DNA from: Pandoraea vervacti
Lineage (GTDB): Bacteria > Pseudomonadota > Gammaproteobacteria > Burkholderiales > Burkholderiaceae
Length of the DNA stretch: 64,000 nt
Reading direction: 5' to 3'
NCBI RefSeq assembly: GCF_000934605.2
Contig: NZ_CP010897.2
Span: 2,232,001-2,296,000 of the forward strand
The notes beneath the pieces were generated by a model. That model had not been told where the DNA came from. It searched no databases and saw nothing but the letters and a program-made list of their open reading frames with translations. A program made the position numbers and the translations under genes. This document shows, one piece after another, positions 19,050-27,542 of the stretch; the stretch's first letter is position 1; each line of letters opens with the position of its first letter.

Positions 19050-19147
19050 AAGGCCGACACGACAAGGCCGACACGACAAGGCCGACACGACAAGGCCGAC
19101 ACGACAAGGCCGACACGACAAGGCCGACACGACAAGGCCGACACGAA
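19050..19147. repeat. 14-bp tandem repeat, seven units
   Basis: Seven contiguous copies of AAGGCCGACACGAC; six are perfect and the last differs at its final base. It lies between the glycine-zipper lipoprotein gene and the terminator of the tRNA-Lys array. A 14-base unit changes frame at every copy, so it is not a protein repeat. The near-perfect copies imply recent expansion and likely variation in copy number between strains. Confidence 0.95.
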
Positions 19148-19164
19148 GCAAAATCGAAGCAAAA

Positions 19165-19194
19165 ACGACAAGGGCCGCACAATGTGCGGCCCTT
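19165..19194 (-). terminator. Terminator of the tRNA-Lys array
   Basis: Hairpin AAGGGCCGCAC-AAT-GTGCGGCCCTT (19170-19194), followed on the minus strand by GTCGTTTTTG. It lies just after the last tRNA-Lys copy and is a strong intrinsic terminator. Confidence 0.8.
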
Positions 19195-19204
19195 GCGATA
19201 CCTC

Positions 19205-19280
19205 TGGTGGGGCGTGAGTGACTCGAACACTCGACCTACGGATTAAGAGTCCGCTGCTCTACCAACTGAGCTAACGCCCC
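19205..19280 (-). tRNA. tRNA-Lys(CTT), copy 1
   Basis: 76 bases including the encoded CCA. Read on the minus strand it starts GGGGCGTTAGCTCAGTTGG, has the anticodon loop CTCTTAA (anticodon CTT), the T-arm GTTCGAG, and ends CGCCCCACCA. The acceptor stem GGGGCGT/ACGCCCC pairs fully. It is one of three identical copies read in the same direction. Confidence 0.97.
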
Positions 19281-19295
19281 GGTGTTACCGGGAAC

Positions 19296-19322
19296 AAAAA
19301 AGGCTGCATGCGTCGCAGCCTT
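19296..19322 (-). terminator. Intrinsic terminator between tRNA-Lys copies 2 and 1
   Basis: Stem AAGGCTGC/GCAGCCTT with a seven-base loop. On the minus strand it is followed by TTTTTT. It would end a transcript of tRNA-Lys copy 2. Confidence 0.75.
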
Positions 19323-19334
19323 CTCGTAATGCTT

Positions 19335-19410
19335 TGGTGGGGCGTGAGTGACTCGAACACTCGACCTACGGATTAAGAGTCCGCTGCTCTACCAACTGAG
19401 CTAACGCCCC
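19335..19410 (-). tRNA. tRNA-Lys(CTT), copy 2
   Basis: 76 bases including CCA, identical in sequence to the copies on either side. The anticodon loop is CTCTTAA. It is flanked by spacers that are themselves similar, each with a terminator hairpin, so the unit of duplication was tRNA plus terminator. Confidence 0.97.
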
Positions 19411-19424
19411 GATGCTACCGGGAA

Positions 19425-19453
19425 TAAAAAAGGCTGCACGGCATCGCAGCCTT
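19425..19453 (-). terminator. Intrinsic terminator between tRNA-Lys copies 3 and 2
   Basis: Stem AAGGCTGC/GCAGCCTT with an eight-base loop and a minus-strand T-run (TTTTTTATT). It is the same stem as the terminator at 19296-19322 with a changed loop, which supports duplication of the whole cassette. Confidence 0.75.
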
Positions 19454-19469
19454 CTTCATCAAATTCGTT

Positions 19470-19545
19470 TGGTGGGGCGTGAGTGACTCGAACACTCGAC
19501 CTACGGATTAAGAGTCCGCTGCTCTACCAACTGAGCTAACGCCCC
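19470..19545 (-). tRNA. tRNA-Lys(CTT), copy 3 (first transcribed)
   Basis: 76 bases including CCA, identical to the other two copies. It is nearest the array promoter, which should lie just above 19545, where the sequence becomes AT-rich (ATAATATCGG, 19559-19568). Confidence 0.97.
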
Positions 19546-19617
19546 AACGAGACCGAGATAATATCGGCTCTTCCGCATGGGGTCAACCCTTAATGGTGAA
19601 AATCCGCAAAAAAGGTC

Positions 19618-19803
19618 TCAGGCGAGCAGGGGAACCAGTTCGAATGCCAGTACCGCGAGCACCGCGCCCACGACGACGAGCAACGAGCGCCAGCACATTC
19701 GGATCGCCCCCTTGCAGGGCATGGCGCCGACGACGATCGCACCGAACACCGCGATCGCAAACATGCTGACGAGCTGGGCATTGGAAAGATGGGGCACGAT
19801 CAT
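19618..19803 (-). CDS. Small two-helix membrane protein, paralogue of 5406-5594
   Basis: 61 residues from the ATG at 19803, with GGGAG upstream. Two hydrophobic segments (SMFAIAVFGAIVVGAMP and SLLVVVGAVLAVLAFELVP) flank a short basic turn (CKGAIRMCWR). Length, spacing, the Pro before the turn and the E-x-V/L-P-x-L end all match the protein at 5406-5594. Two cysteines sit at the turn, unlike the paralogue. Function unknown; probably inner membrane. Confidence 0.65.
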   Translation of the reverse strand: MIVPHLSNAQLVSMFAIAVFGAIVVGAMPCKGAIRMCWRSLLVVVGAVLAVLAFELVPLLA

Positions 19804-19999
19804 GGTCGGTCTCCCTGTCGCAGAAGCGCAATTCAAAGTGCGCCTCCAGTATAGAAAACCGTCCCCGTGAAGCAAAGCGGCGCGGCAACCGGGGTTTCCC
19901 CAGTGACCGCGCCGCATTCCCGCATTTCCCGCCTTCCGAAGTGGCGCCCCGACCGCTGCCGCGCCGTCATCGCGCCGCCGTCGGGTCGCGACAGCGTTT

Positions 20000-20239
20000 T
20001 TACTCCGGCAGATCGAGAATCAGAATGATCGTCCACGCGTCGTCGCCTTCGTGATGATACTGACGCTCCACCACGACGAACGGCTGCTTTTTGTCGCCCT
20101 TGCCGAGGAACATCACGTCACCTTCCTGCGGCAGGCATTCGAGCGGCGGCAACCCCAGCGGGGTGTCTTTCGGAACGAGGCGTTCGGCCTTCTTCGCTGC
20201 GCGCTCGGTCCACTCGATATCTAGTTGGATGTCACTCAC
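20000..20239 (-). CDS. Hypothetical protein
   Basis: 79 residues from a GTG at 20239, with AGGA upstream at normal distance; no ATG is available before the conserved-looking start SDIQLDIEWTERAAKKAERL. The sequence is a helix, then a Pro-rich linker (PKDTPLGLPPLECLPQEGD), then beta strands (DVMFLGKGDKKQPFVVVERQYHHEGDDAWTIILILDLPE). It looks like a compact cytoplasmic domain. I do not recognise it. It is alone between the small membrane protein and the AraC regulator, all on the minus strand. Confidence 0.65.
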   Translation of the reverse strand: MSDIQLDIEWTERAAKKAERLVPKDTPLGLPPLECLPQEGDVMFLGKGDKKQPFVVVERQYHHEGDDAWTIILILDLPE

Positions 20240-20381
20240 CGGATGATCCTGTCTATGCAAATTGAAACGGCTGCATGGTAGCACGCAGTCTGCGCCGCCA
20301 ACGTGGACGGCAGCGGAAATGCTCTGCGTCGCGTCTGTCGCGCAGCGGGCGTCGCCGTTCGCGCGCGGGGCCCGAAGCGCG

Positions 20382-21200
20382 TCATTTCTGACGGTAGGCG
20401 CCTGGCAACTGGCTCTGCGTAAGCGCGGCGAAGTAGCGGGTCGGCGGCAGACCGAGCGCTTTCTTGAACATGGTGATGAATGCCGTGACGGATTCGTAGC
20501 CAAGATTTTCGGACACTCGCTGCACGGGGGCGCCCCCTGCCAGTTCCCGGACGGCGACGAGCAAGTGCAGTTGCTGTCGCCAACGCCCGAAGGAAAGCCC
20601 CGTTTCCCTGACGATCAGGCGTGTCAGCGTGCGCTCGCTCAACGCCAGACGTTGGGCCCATTGCGCAATGGTGCTGCGATCTCCCGGGTTGGCCGACAAC
20701 GCATCGGCCATCGTCCGAATTTTCGGGTGATCGCTAATGGGCAGATGAAGCCGCTCCATAGGCTGCAACATCAATTCGTCCAGCAAGACGCGCGCTAGGC
20801 GGTCGGTATGTCCGCCACGTTCGTAGTCGAGCGGTGCGTCTGCCAGATGCAGGATCATCTCCCGCACCATCGGACTGATGGAGAGCGTGCAACATTGCGG
20901 CGGCAGAGCCACGCTGTCCGGCTCGACGAACAGGTAGCACAAACGCGCATTGGCCGTGGCCCGGTTGCTATGCGGCATGCCGCCCGGAATCCAAACGCCG
21001 CATTGCGGCGGAACGATCCAGAGGGCGCCGGCTACCGAACAGGTCACAGCGCCATGCAGGGCCAGAATCAATTGCCCTTTGCGGTGACGATGTACCGGAA
21101 TTTCGGCGTTGTAGTCCTCGATCTGAAAGCGTCGCGCGACGGCGGGCCGATCCGTGGCGTCCGGATCGAGGTCAAAACCGGGGAGGAGGACGCGAGTCAT
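20382..21200 (-). CDS. AraC-family regulator, probably of the divergent efflux operon
   Basis: 272 residues from the ATG at 21200. Residues about 30-90 are a cupin sensor domain (AEIPVHRHRKGQLILALHG, then IVPPQCGVWIPGGMPHSN). Residues 170-265 are two helix-turn-helix units ending FGRWRQQLHLLVAVRELAGG...VQRVSENLGYESVTAFITMFKKALGLPPTRYFAAL, the AraC signature. Cupin-type AraC regulators usually respond to small aromatic or toxic compounds. It diverges from the FUSC/HlyD/NodT efflux genes across 78 bases, the normal arrangement for a local regulator. Confidence 0.92.
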   Translation of the reverse strand: MTRVLLPGFDLDPDATDRPAVARRFQIEDYNAEIPVHRHRKGQLILALHGAVTCSVAGALWIVPPQCGVWIPGGMPHSNRATANARLCYLFVEPDSVALPPQCCTLSISPMVREMILHLADAPLDYERGGHTDRLARVLLDELMLQPMERLHLPISDHPKIRTMADALSANPGDRSTIAQWAQRLALSERTLTRLIVRETGLSFGRWRQQLHLLVAVRELAGGAPVQRVSENLGYESVTAFITMFKKALGLPPTRYFAALTQSQLPGAYRQK

Positions 21201-21278
21201 TCGCAATTTGGCCGGATTTAGCGATATGTTGGCATTGTAGCGAAATTCAATGCGCCGGTCGGTCGATACAGTGATCGC

Positions 21279-23453
21279 ATGCCAATCGCTGAAACCCCAA
21301 ACCTTGCGGCCACCCCCTGCGGTACTCGTCAACGTCCGTGGTGTCGCTTGCCCCGGAAGCGGCAAGCACACGCGCCCGGCGGAAGTTCCGCACCCCACGC
21401 CGCGCCCGACCCCGCACCCGACCCCGCACCCAGGTCTGCATCCGGGGCCGCATCCGGGCCTGCACTCGGGCCCGCGTTCCGGTCCGATCTGGAGGCGGCC
21501 CTGTTCTCACTCAAATGCTTCGCAGCCGCGATGCTCGGCCTGTATGCGTCGTTGCGAATCGGCCTGACTCGCCCGTTCTGGGTGTTGGGAACGGTCTACC
21601 TCGTTTCGCAGCCGCTTTCCGGCGCGACGGTGAGCCGTGGCCTGTTCCGTTTCCTGGGCACGGTCGGCGGCACGGTGGCCACCGTGCTGCTGGTGCCGAC
21701 GTTTGCCAACGAGCCTTGGGTGCTAAGTGCTGCACTTGCGCTGTGGATGGGCTTCTGCCTGTATCTCGGCGTGCTCGATCGGACGCCGCGCGCTTAAGCC
21801 TTTCTGCTGGCGGGATACACCACCAGCCTGATCGGCTTTCCGGGCGTCGCGGCGCCCGGCGAGATCTTTACGGTGGCGAGCACGCGGGTGCAGGAGATTT
21901 CGATCGGCATTCTGGCGGCGACGCTGGTTCACAGTCTGGTCTTGCCGCGCAGCGTGTCGCAGCGGGTGCGGATGCGTGTCGCCGCGATGCTCGCCGATAC
22001 GCAGCGGTGGACGCGCGACCTGCTGGCGGGCGAACGCGATGCCGTGCTGGTCCGGGACCGCGCGCGCGCCGCGATGGATTTGGTGGAACTGCATTACCTG
22101 TCCATCCATTTGCCCTTCGACACTGCTCACGGTGTTGCCCAAGTCCAAATCTTGCGGGCCTTGCATGACCGCCTGCTGACGGTGCTCACGTTGTCGAGCG
22201 CCGTCGATGATGCGATGGCCGAGTTGCACGCGTGTGCCGAAGGCGTGCCCGCAAACCTGCGCAATGTCCCCGTCGATGTGGTCGATGTGGTCGATGCGGT
22301 GGATGCGAACGAGAAGGGTAGGAAGGGCGATGCGGGCAACTGGCGCAGTCTGCTGATCGAAGGCCTCACCGCCGAGCTCGCCGAACTTGAGATCGCGCAT
22401 CACGATTGCCGCCTGCTGGAACAGCAACTGGCGTCGGCCGACCCACAGTGGGTGCGTCATGTGCCGAAGCGGCTCGCCACGCACACGAACGGCCATGTTC
22501 TGCATCGCGACCACTGGGTGGCGGCGCGCAGCGCCCTCGGCGCAACGATCGGCATCTTGCTCGGTTGTGGATTCTGGATTGTCTCGGGCTGGGCCGACGG
22601 CGCGACCGCCATGTCCATCGTTGGCACCGCATGCCTGCTGTTCGGCACGGCCGAGGCCCCCGTCGGCAATGTCATGCGCTACCTGATCGGCTCGGGCATC
22701 GGCGTCGTCATCGGTCTGGTCTATGGCTTCGTGATTTTCCCGCGCATGGCCGACTTCACTGGCATGGTGGGGGCGCTGGCGCCCACGCTGCTGGTCGCAG
22801 GTTCGTTCCTCCCGAGGCCGCCTTTCACCATGGCGGCATTGGGCGTGATCCTGACCTTTCCGATCATCGCGGGCCTCGGCGCAACCAACGCCGCGAATTT
22901 TTCCGTTGCCATCAACGGCAGCGTGGCGCTGTTCGTCGGGACCGGCATGGCCATGGTCAGCATGCGGCTGTTCCAGACCCTCGACCCGAACCGCAGCTGC
23001 GTCAGGCTGTGCCGGGCGATGCAGCGCGACGTGGTGCGTCGTGTGGCGGGCCGCGACACTGATACCACGCGATGGACGAGTCGGATGCTCGACCGGATCG
23101 GGCTGCTCGCCCCGAAGCTGGTCGGCCACGAACACGCGGCGCGCATTCTGCGATCCGCCTTCTGTGACGTACGCGTGGGCAATGTCGCCAGCGAGCTTCG
23201 CAAACTCGAACCGACGCTGACCGACCGGGACGCGCGCAATGGCCTGGTCGAACTTCTCGATGCGCTGAGCGCGTATTTCCTCACCCATACCGTGGCCGAT
23301 GTTTCCCCTCGCCATGCATCCATGTATGAACGCCTTGATCGCCTACGCGCCACCGCAGTGGCAAGCCGCGACCCCGAACGCCGGCGAATGCTCGTTTTGC
23401 TCTCCCGCCTCCATCGTGATCTGGTGTCCCGTATGAATGGTTCTGGAGCTTGA
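21279..23453 (+). pseudogene. FUSC-family (fusaric acid resistance) inner membrane protein, broken by a stop
   Basis: One reading frame from the ATG at 21279 to the TGA at 23451-23453 is interrupted by a single TAA at 21795-21797. Before it comes LEAALFSLKCFAAAMLGLYA...LYLGVLDRTPRA; directly after it, in the same frame, comes AFLLAGYTTSLIGFPGVAAPG. The family normally has Tyr at this position (RAYAFLLAGYT), so one base change TAC or TAT to TAA explains it. Both halves are otherwise intact: N-terminal membrane helices, a cytoplasmic part with VDVVDVVDAVDA repeats, a second set of helices (ATMSIVGTACLLFGTAEAPVG) and the C-terminal domain. The intact protein would form the efflux pump with the HlyD and NodT proteins downstream. 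A sequencing error is the alternative. Confidence 0.85.
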
Positions 23454-23457
23454 CGCG

Positions 23458-23667
23458 ATGTCTGGCGAAATTTCCATCGACGGTGTTTTCGTGCCTTCTT
23501 TGCTGGCGATATCCGTGCTCGCGCTGGTGTTGAGCGTGCTGGCATCCCGCTGCCTGGCGAGTTTCGGGCTGCATCGCTGGTTCGCGTGGCGCCCGGTCGT
23601 CGGCGTCTCCATTTTTGTGATTCTGTTCGGGCTGTTGATCCAGCTCGCGCCCCTGTTCGAGATCTGA
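23458..23667 (+). CDS. DUF1656-type small membrane protein of the efflux operon
   Basis: 69 residues from the ATG at 23458, four bases after the FUSC stop. It starts MSGEISIDGVFVPSLLAISV and has two membrane helices, residues about 12-30 and 46-65, as in DUF1656 (AaeX-like) proteins that accompany FUSC and HlyD genes in aromatic acid efflux operons. It is followed one base later by the HlyD gene. Its role in the pump is not known. Confidence 0.85.
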   Translation: MSGEISIDGVFVPSLLAISVLALVLSVLASRCLASFGLHRWFAWRPVVGVSIFVILFGLLIQLAPLFEI

Positions 23668-23668
23668 A

Positions 23669-24559
23669 ATGAAGCCCCTGTTCCAAAGCGTTGGCCGCTG
23701 GGCGGCGACGCTCCTTCTGTTCTCTGTTGCTGTCTACGTGGCACTGTCCCTGTGGCACCGCTATGAAAAAATGCCGTGGACGCGCGATGGCCACGTGCGC
23801 GCCGATGTCGTGCGGATATCGCCCGACCTGGGTGGTCTGGTCACACAAGTGCTGGTGCATGACAACGAGCGAGTGAAGGCCGGACAGCTTTTGCTGGTAC
23901 TGGACCGCCCGCGTCTCGCGGCAGCGCTGGAGAAGGCGGACGCCGCCGTGCAAAGCGCACAAGCGATGCTCGGCCTTGCGCGGCGCGAATTGAAGCGCGA
24001 CATCGCGCTGGGCGAGCTGGTCGCCGCCGAAGTCCGCGAACAGGACGCGGCCAAGGTCGATACGGCGCTGGCGACCCTGGCGCAGGCAAAGGCCGAGCAT
24101 CGTGTCGCGTTGCTTAACGTGCAGCGCACGGAGGTCCGGGCGACGACGGATGGCATCGTGACCAATCTGGACCTGCATCCGGGCGATTTCCTCTCGCCGG
24201 GAACCCAGGCGATGGCGTTGGTCGATACCGATACGCTGCGTATCGAAGGCTATTTCGAGGAAACCAAGCTCAACTGCATCAGGGAAGGGGACGCCGCGAT
24301 CATCCGCCTGATGGGGGAGAGCAAGGAGGTCCAGGGCCATGTGCAGAGCATCGCGGCAGGCATTGCGGACGACCAGCGCTCGAACAGTCATAACCTGCTG
24401 CCGAGCGTGCAGCCTACGTTTTCCTGGGTGCGGCTCGCGCAACGCATTCCGGTACGCATTAGCATCGACAAAGCGCAGCCGGACACGCGTCTGATCGCCG
24501 GTCGCACGGCGACCATCACGCTCGTTCCCCATGCCCATGCCGCAGGAGCCTGCGAATGA
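23669..24559 (+). CDS. HlyD/EmrA-type periplasmic adaptor of the efflux pump
   Basis: 296 residues. It has one N-terminal membrane anchor (AATLLLFSVAVYVALSL), then the biotinyl-lipoyl-like halves (MPWTRDGHVRADVVRISPDLGG...VLVHDNERVKAGQLLLVLD and TEVRATTDGIVTNLDLHPGDFL) around an alpha hairpin of about 70 residues. The fold continues into the beta-barrel (LRIEGYFEETKLNCIREGD). It belongs to the AaeA/FusE group and links the inner membrane FUSC protein to the outer membrane channel. The next gene overlaps its stop by four bases (ATGA). Confidence 0.92.
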   Translation: MKPLFQSVGRWAATLLLFSVAVYVALSLWHRYEKMPWTRDGHVRADVVRISPDLGGLVTQVLVHDNERVKAGQLLLVLDRPRLAAALEKADAAVQSAQAMLGLARRELKRDIALGELVAAEVREQDAAKVDTALATLAQAKAEHRVALLNVQRTEVRATTDGIVTNLDLHPGDFLSPGTQAMALVDTDTLRIEGYFEETKLNCIREGDAAIIRLMGESKEVQGHVQSIAAGIADDQRSNSHNLLPSVQPTFSWVRLAQRIPVRISIDKAQPDTRLIAGRTATITLVPHAHAAGACE

Positions 24560-25989
24560 GCGAGAAGACGCCATCGTCCCGCGCGCTTGCGCTCATGCTT
24601 GTGCTGGCGCTCGCCGGTTGTGTTGCCGGACCGGACTACCGCGTGCCGCAACACGCCGTTGCCCTGTCGCCACAAGCCGAACGTGCCTTCGTGGCCGGCG
24701 ATGACCTCGCCTATGCCGACGCGTATGTCGACGCCCCTGTGCCGGACACGTGGTGGACGCTATATGACGACGCGCAACTGAACACCTATGTCGCCGAGGC
24801 GCTGCGCGCGAACACCGATTTGCGCGTGGCCGACGCCCGCCTTCGGCAAGCCTCGGCCGCCTTGCGCGAAGCGCAGGAAGCCCGCACCATCCAGACGCAG
24901 GCACAGGCATCGGCATCCTTTGCCCATGTCGGCGGGTACACGCTGCCGATGTCCAGCACGCCGCAAACGTACGCGCTCGGCATCAACCTGTCCTATGCGC
25001 TGGATCTGGCCGGTGGCATCCGTCGAGGCATCGAAGCGGCCAACGCAAACGCCGACGCCGTTGCAGCGGCACGCGATCAGGTGCGCGTGGTCGTCGCGGC
25101 TGCCGTCACTCGCGCCTATGTCAACGTGTGCTCCGCGAACCGGACGTTGGCGGCAACCCGCCACGTACTTCATGTGCAGCGCCAAACCCTCGATGCCACG
25201 CGAAAATTGAGTACAGGCGGCAAGGGCACGGCATTCGACGTCAGCCGATCCAGCGCTGCCGCCAACGACAGCGAGGCCGCCATCCCCCATCTGCTCGCAC
25301 AGCGCCAGGCGGCCTTGTTCGCGTTGGCGGCGTTGATGGGCAAGCTGCCCGCCGATTATCCGAAGTCGTTGGAAAATTGCATGCAGCCACCGAGCCTGAA
25401 GCAGCCCATTCCCGTCGGCGATGGCTGGCAACTGATCCGGCGGCGACCGGACATTCGCGAAGCCGAGCGACGTCTGGCGGCTGCCACTGCCATGATAGGC
25501 GTGGCCACGGCACAACTGTATCCACAAGTCAGCATCGGCGCCTCGGCGGGCTTTGCCGATTCGCTCACGAATCTCTTTTCTGCGGGCAGCTTCGGTGCGA
25601 CGCTCGGGCCGCTGCTGTCGTGGCACTGGCCCAACCGCATGGCCGCGAAGGCGCGGATAGAGGCCGCCGGCGCGGGGGCCGATGCCGCCTTCGCGGCGTT
25701 CGACGGCGCGGTCGTGCAGGCATTGCAGCAGACCGAGACGGCGCTCGGCGCTTATGCGCGGGAAATCGAGCGCGAGCGCAGCCTTGCCAAAGCGCGTGAC
25801 GATGCGGCTCGCGCCAGCGAACAGGCCAACCATCTGTTCCATTTCGGCAAGATCGGCTTTCTCGACGTGCTGTCCGCCGAAGCGGCGCTGGCGAATGCGG
25901 AATCCTCGCTTGCCGCGTCGCGCACGCAATTGCTCGACCGGCAGATCGACTTGTTTCTTGCGCTTGGCGGTGGATGGTCGGGCGTCTGA
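24556..25989 (+). CDS. NodT-type outer membrane efflux lipoprotein
   Basis: 477 residues. A lipoprotein signal ends in LAGC at residues 19-22, followed by VAGPDYRVP, the usual start of NodT-family TolC-like factors. Two outer membrane efflux repeats are seen: NTDLRVADARLRQASAALREAQEAR in the first half and GAYAREIERERSLAKARDDAARASEQANHLFHFGKIGFLDVLSAEAALANAES in the second. It forms the trimeric outer membrane duct for the HlyD and FUSC partners. It is translationally coupled to the HlyD gene by ATGA. Confidence 0.93.
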   Translation: MSEKTPSSRALALMLVLALAGCVAGPDYRVPQHAVALSPQAERAFVAGDDLAYADAYVDAPVPDTWWTLYDDAQLNTYVAEALRANTDLRVADARLRQASAALREAQEARTIQTQAQASASFAHVGGYTLPMSSTPQTYALGINLSYALDLAGGIRRGIEAANANADAVAAARDQVRVVVAAAVTRAYVNVCSANRTLAATRHVLHVQRQTLDATRKLSTGGKGTAFDVSRSSAAANDSEAAIPHLLAQRQAALFALAALMGKLPADYPKSLENCMQPPSLKQPIPVGDGWQLIRRRPDIREAERRLAAATAMIGVATAQLYPQVSIGASAGFADSLTNLFSAGSFGATLGPLLSWHWPNRMAAKARIEAAGAGADAAFAAFDGAVVQALQQTETALGAYAREIERERSLAKARDDAARASEQANHLFHFGKIGFLDVLSAEAALANAESSLAASRTQLLDRQIDLFLALGGGWSGV

Positions 25990-26287
25990 AATGAAAAAAG
26001 CCCGCTCCATAGGGCTGGGAGCGGGCGAAAGTCCCATGCGAACACCGGGCGTGCCGGGTGACGCATGACGACAGGAGACGCGCCTGTGGGAAAGTCGTCG
26101 ATGCCTGCCGGGCCTTAGGGGAAGTGAGGCGGCGGCAGGAATGACGGCTGGCCCGGGACTTCATGGGTGGGCAAGGGCGCGCGCCTGTCAGTGGGACGTA
26201 GGGAGTTCAGGGAACTCAGGGAACGCACGGGACATCGGGGGCATGGAGGCCATGCGGAACCTTCAGTATGCTGGCATGCCCGGCAGT
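25990..26287. other. Intergenic region after the efflux operon
   Basis: Just under 300 bases between the convergent efflux operon and DUF4148 gene. The main structure is the terminator hairpin at 25995-26026. A short stretch at about 26203-26230 repeats CAGGGAACTCAGGGAACG. No gene is seen. Confidence 0.45.
25995..26026 (-). terminator. Intrinsic terminator, minus-strand T-run
   Basis: Stem GCCCGCTCC/GGAGCGGGC with a nine-base loop. The T-run (TTTTTT) follows on the minus strand, so it best serves the DUF4148 gene about 260 bases away. The strong stem just after the NodT stop could also slow plus-strand transcription. Confidence 0.6.
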
Positions 26288-26629
26288 TCAGGGATGCGAA
26301 TATTTCATCTCGCCTTGCTGTCGAGCGCGCACGAGTTCGTCGTAGACCTGAGCACGCGTCTTTCCCGGCTCGTTGGCGTTGTTCAACGGCTTGAGCGCCG
26401 GGTAGTCGTAATCGTTCTGGGGAATGAGGCCCTGAGTCCGCGCTTCGACCAGTTCCTGACGGACTTGCTCACGCGTGAGCGGGGTCGTCTGAGCCACCCA
26501 GGCGTACGGTGAGCCATCGGGATAGGCGTCGCTCGAAAGACGTGACGATGCGGACTGAGCTAATGCGGCGCCTGCGCCGGTGGCCATCACGGCCGAGATC
26601 AAGGCTGAGGCAATCAACTTGCGATTCAT
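26288..26629 (-). CDS. DUF4148 periplasmic protein
   Basis: 113 residues from the ATG at 26629, with CAGGAG upstream. Residues 1-24 are a signal peptide (KLIASALISAVMATGAGAALA-QS). The mature part carries two copies of a Burkholderiales motif: LTREQVRQELVEARTQGLIPQNDYDYP and KTRAQVYDELVRARQQGE, matching DUF4148. Genomes of this order carry many such small periplasmic proteins of unknown role, often stress-induced. It is monocistronic. Confidence 0.9.
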   Translation of the reverse strand: MNRKLIASALISAVMATGAGAALAQSASSRLSSDAYPDGSPYAWVAQTTPLTREQVRQELVEARTQGLIPQNDYDYPALKPLNNANEPGKTRAQVYDELVRARQQGEMKYSHP

Positions 26630-26826
26630 GGCGATAACTCCTGTTCTTCTGTGCTGGGGGGCGCTCGGTGCGCGACCGCTGGAGCCAGTCTATGCCCCGG
26701 GCTATCACAGAAAAACGGCAATAAAGCCAATAAATAATTACGTGAATCGCAACAATGCGCCATGTGTTGGCATCCGAGGCGAGCTCGCATGCCAAGTGCG
26801 CTGTCGGTGCGCCCGGCACATGAAAA

Positions 26827-26847
26827 ACGCCACCCCGAGGGTGGCGT
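26827..26847 (-). terminator. Terminator of the LysE-type gene
   Basis: Stem ACGCCACC/GGTGGCGT with a five-base loop, followed on the minus strand by TTTTTCA. It lies about 30 bases after the LysE-family stop. Confidence 0.8.
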
Positions 26848-26878
26848 CGTTCACGTCCGTCCGTACGTCGTGCGGGGT

Positions 26879-27496
26879 TCAGCGCGTCGCGATGGCCACT
26901 GCGGCGCCCGCCATGACGGTGCCGGTTGCACGATTGAGTCGCTTTACTGCGCGTGCCGAACTGAGCAAGCGCCGTGCACGTGCGGCCAGCGCGATGTAGC
27001 TCCCGAAGACGATGGCGAGCACCGTCAACGTCACACCCACGACCTCCACGTAACCGAGCGCCGTGACGCGCTCCAGATCGAGCAGGTTAGGCAGCAACGC
27101 GAAATAGAACACGACGACCTTTGGGTTACCCATGGTGACGGACAGACCGCCCAGAAACAGGCGCCACGATTTCTCACGCGGCGCGGCCGCCAATGGCTCC
27201 GTTGGCGGAATCGCCGGCGCGTTCCACATCTTCCACGCGAGGTAGAGCAGGTACGCCGCGCCTGCGTACTTGATCGCGAGGAACACACCGGAGAACGTAT
27301 GGGCCAGCGCCGCAACACCGAGCACGGCAAGCGTGAGCCAAACGACGTCCCCGATGGCCACGCCCGCACTGAAGGCGACGGCGCCTTGCGTGCCACGTCC
27401 GAGCACGCGCGCCACAATCGCCGCGATGCCCGGGCCCGGCGTGCCGGCCCCGACGAACAAGGCGAGGGCAAAGGTCAACAAATGCGTCCATTCCAT
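26879..27496 (-). CDS. LysE/RhtB-family amino acid exporter
   Basis: 205 residues. It starts MEWTHLLTFALALFVGAGTPGPG, with the PGP motif of the family (residues 20-22). Six membrane segments follow, with the conserved IKYAGAAYLLYLAWKMW and LSVTMGNPKVVVFYFALLP. LysE/RhtB proteins export basic or hydroxy amino acids or homoserine lactone using the proton gradient; the substrate is not readable here. It is probably in one transcript with the rhodanese gene 46 bases upstream on the same strand, and ends at a good terminator. Confidence 0.92.
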   Translation of the reverse strand: MEWTHLLTFALALFVGAGTPGPGIAAIVARVLGRGTQGAVAFSAGVAIGDVVWLTLAVLGVAALAHTFSGVFLAIKYAGAAYLLYLAWKMWNAPAIPPTEPLAAAPREKSWRLFLGGLSVTMGNPKVVVFYFALLPNLLDLERVTALGYVEVVGVTLTVLAIVFGSYIALAARARRLLSSARAVKRLNRATGTVMAGAAVAIATR

Positions 27497-27542
27497 CTCG
27501 CGTCTCCTCGCGTTGATGATGATCAGACCTGTCCGAAAAGCA

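Larger units (their letters stand above)
18819..19204. other. Intergenic region with tandem repeat and tRNA terminator
   Basis: About 385 bases without a gene. It holds the 14-bp tandem repeat (19050-19147), the last terminator of the tRNA-Lys array (19165-19194) and, next to 18818, the promoter of the lipoprotein gene. Open frames through the repeat only read the repeat itself. Confidence 0.5.

Noticed and set aside
19050..19147. 14-bp repeat as a CRISPR or as a coding repeat
   Set aside because: There are no spacers between units, and a 14-base unit does not keep a reading frame.
19205..19545. Regularly spaced 76-base repeats that look like a CRISPR array
   Set aside because: Each repeat folds as tRNA-Lys and the spacers are related terminator hairpins.
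21795..21797. TAA in the FUSC gene as a recoded codon
   Set aside because: TAA is not used for selenocysteine or pyrrolysine and no recoding element is visible; a point change is simpler.
22721..24574. Long minus-strand open frame opposite the efflux genes
   Set aside because: Shadow of the FUSC and HlyD frames; Arg/Ser-rich with no fold.
25995..26026. Hairpin after the NodT gene as a plus-strand intrinsic terminator
   Set aside because: The T-run lies on the minus-strand side; after the hairpin on the plus strand comes GAAAG.
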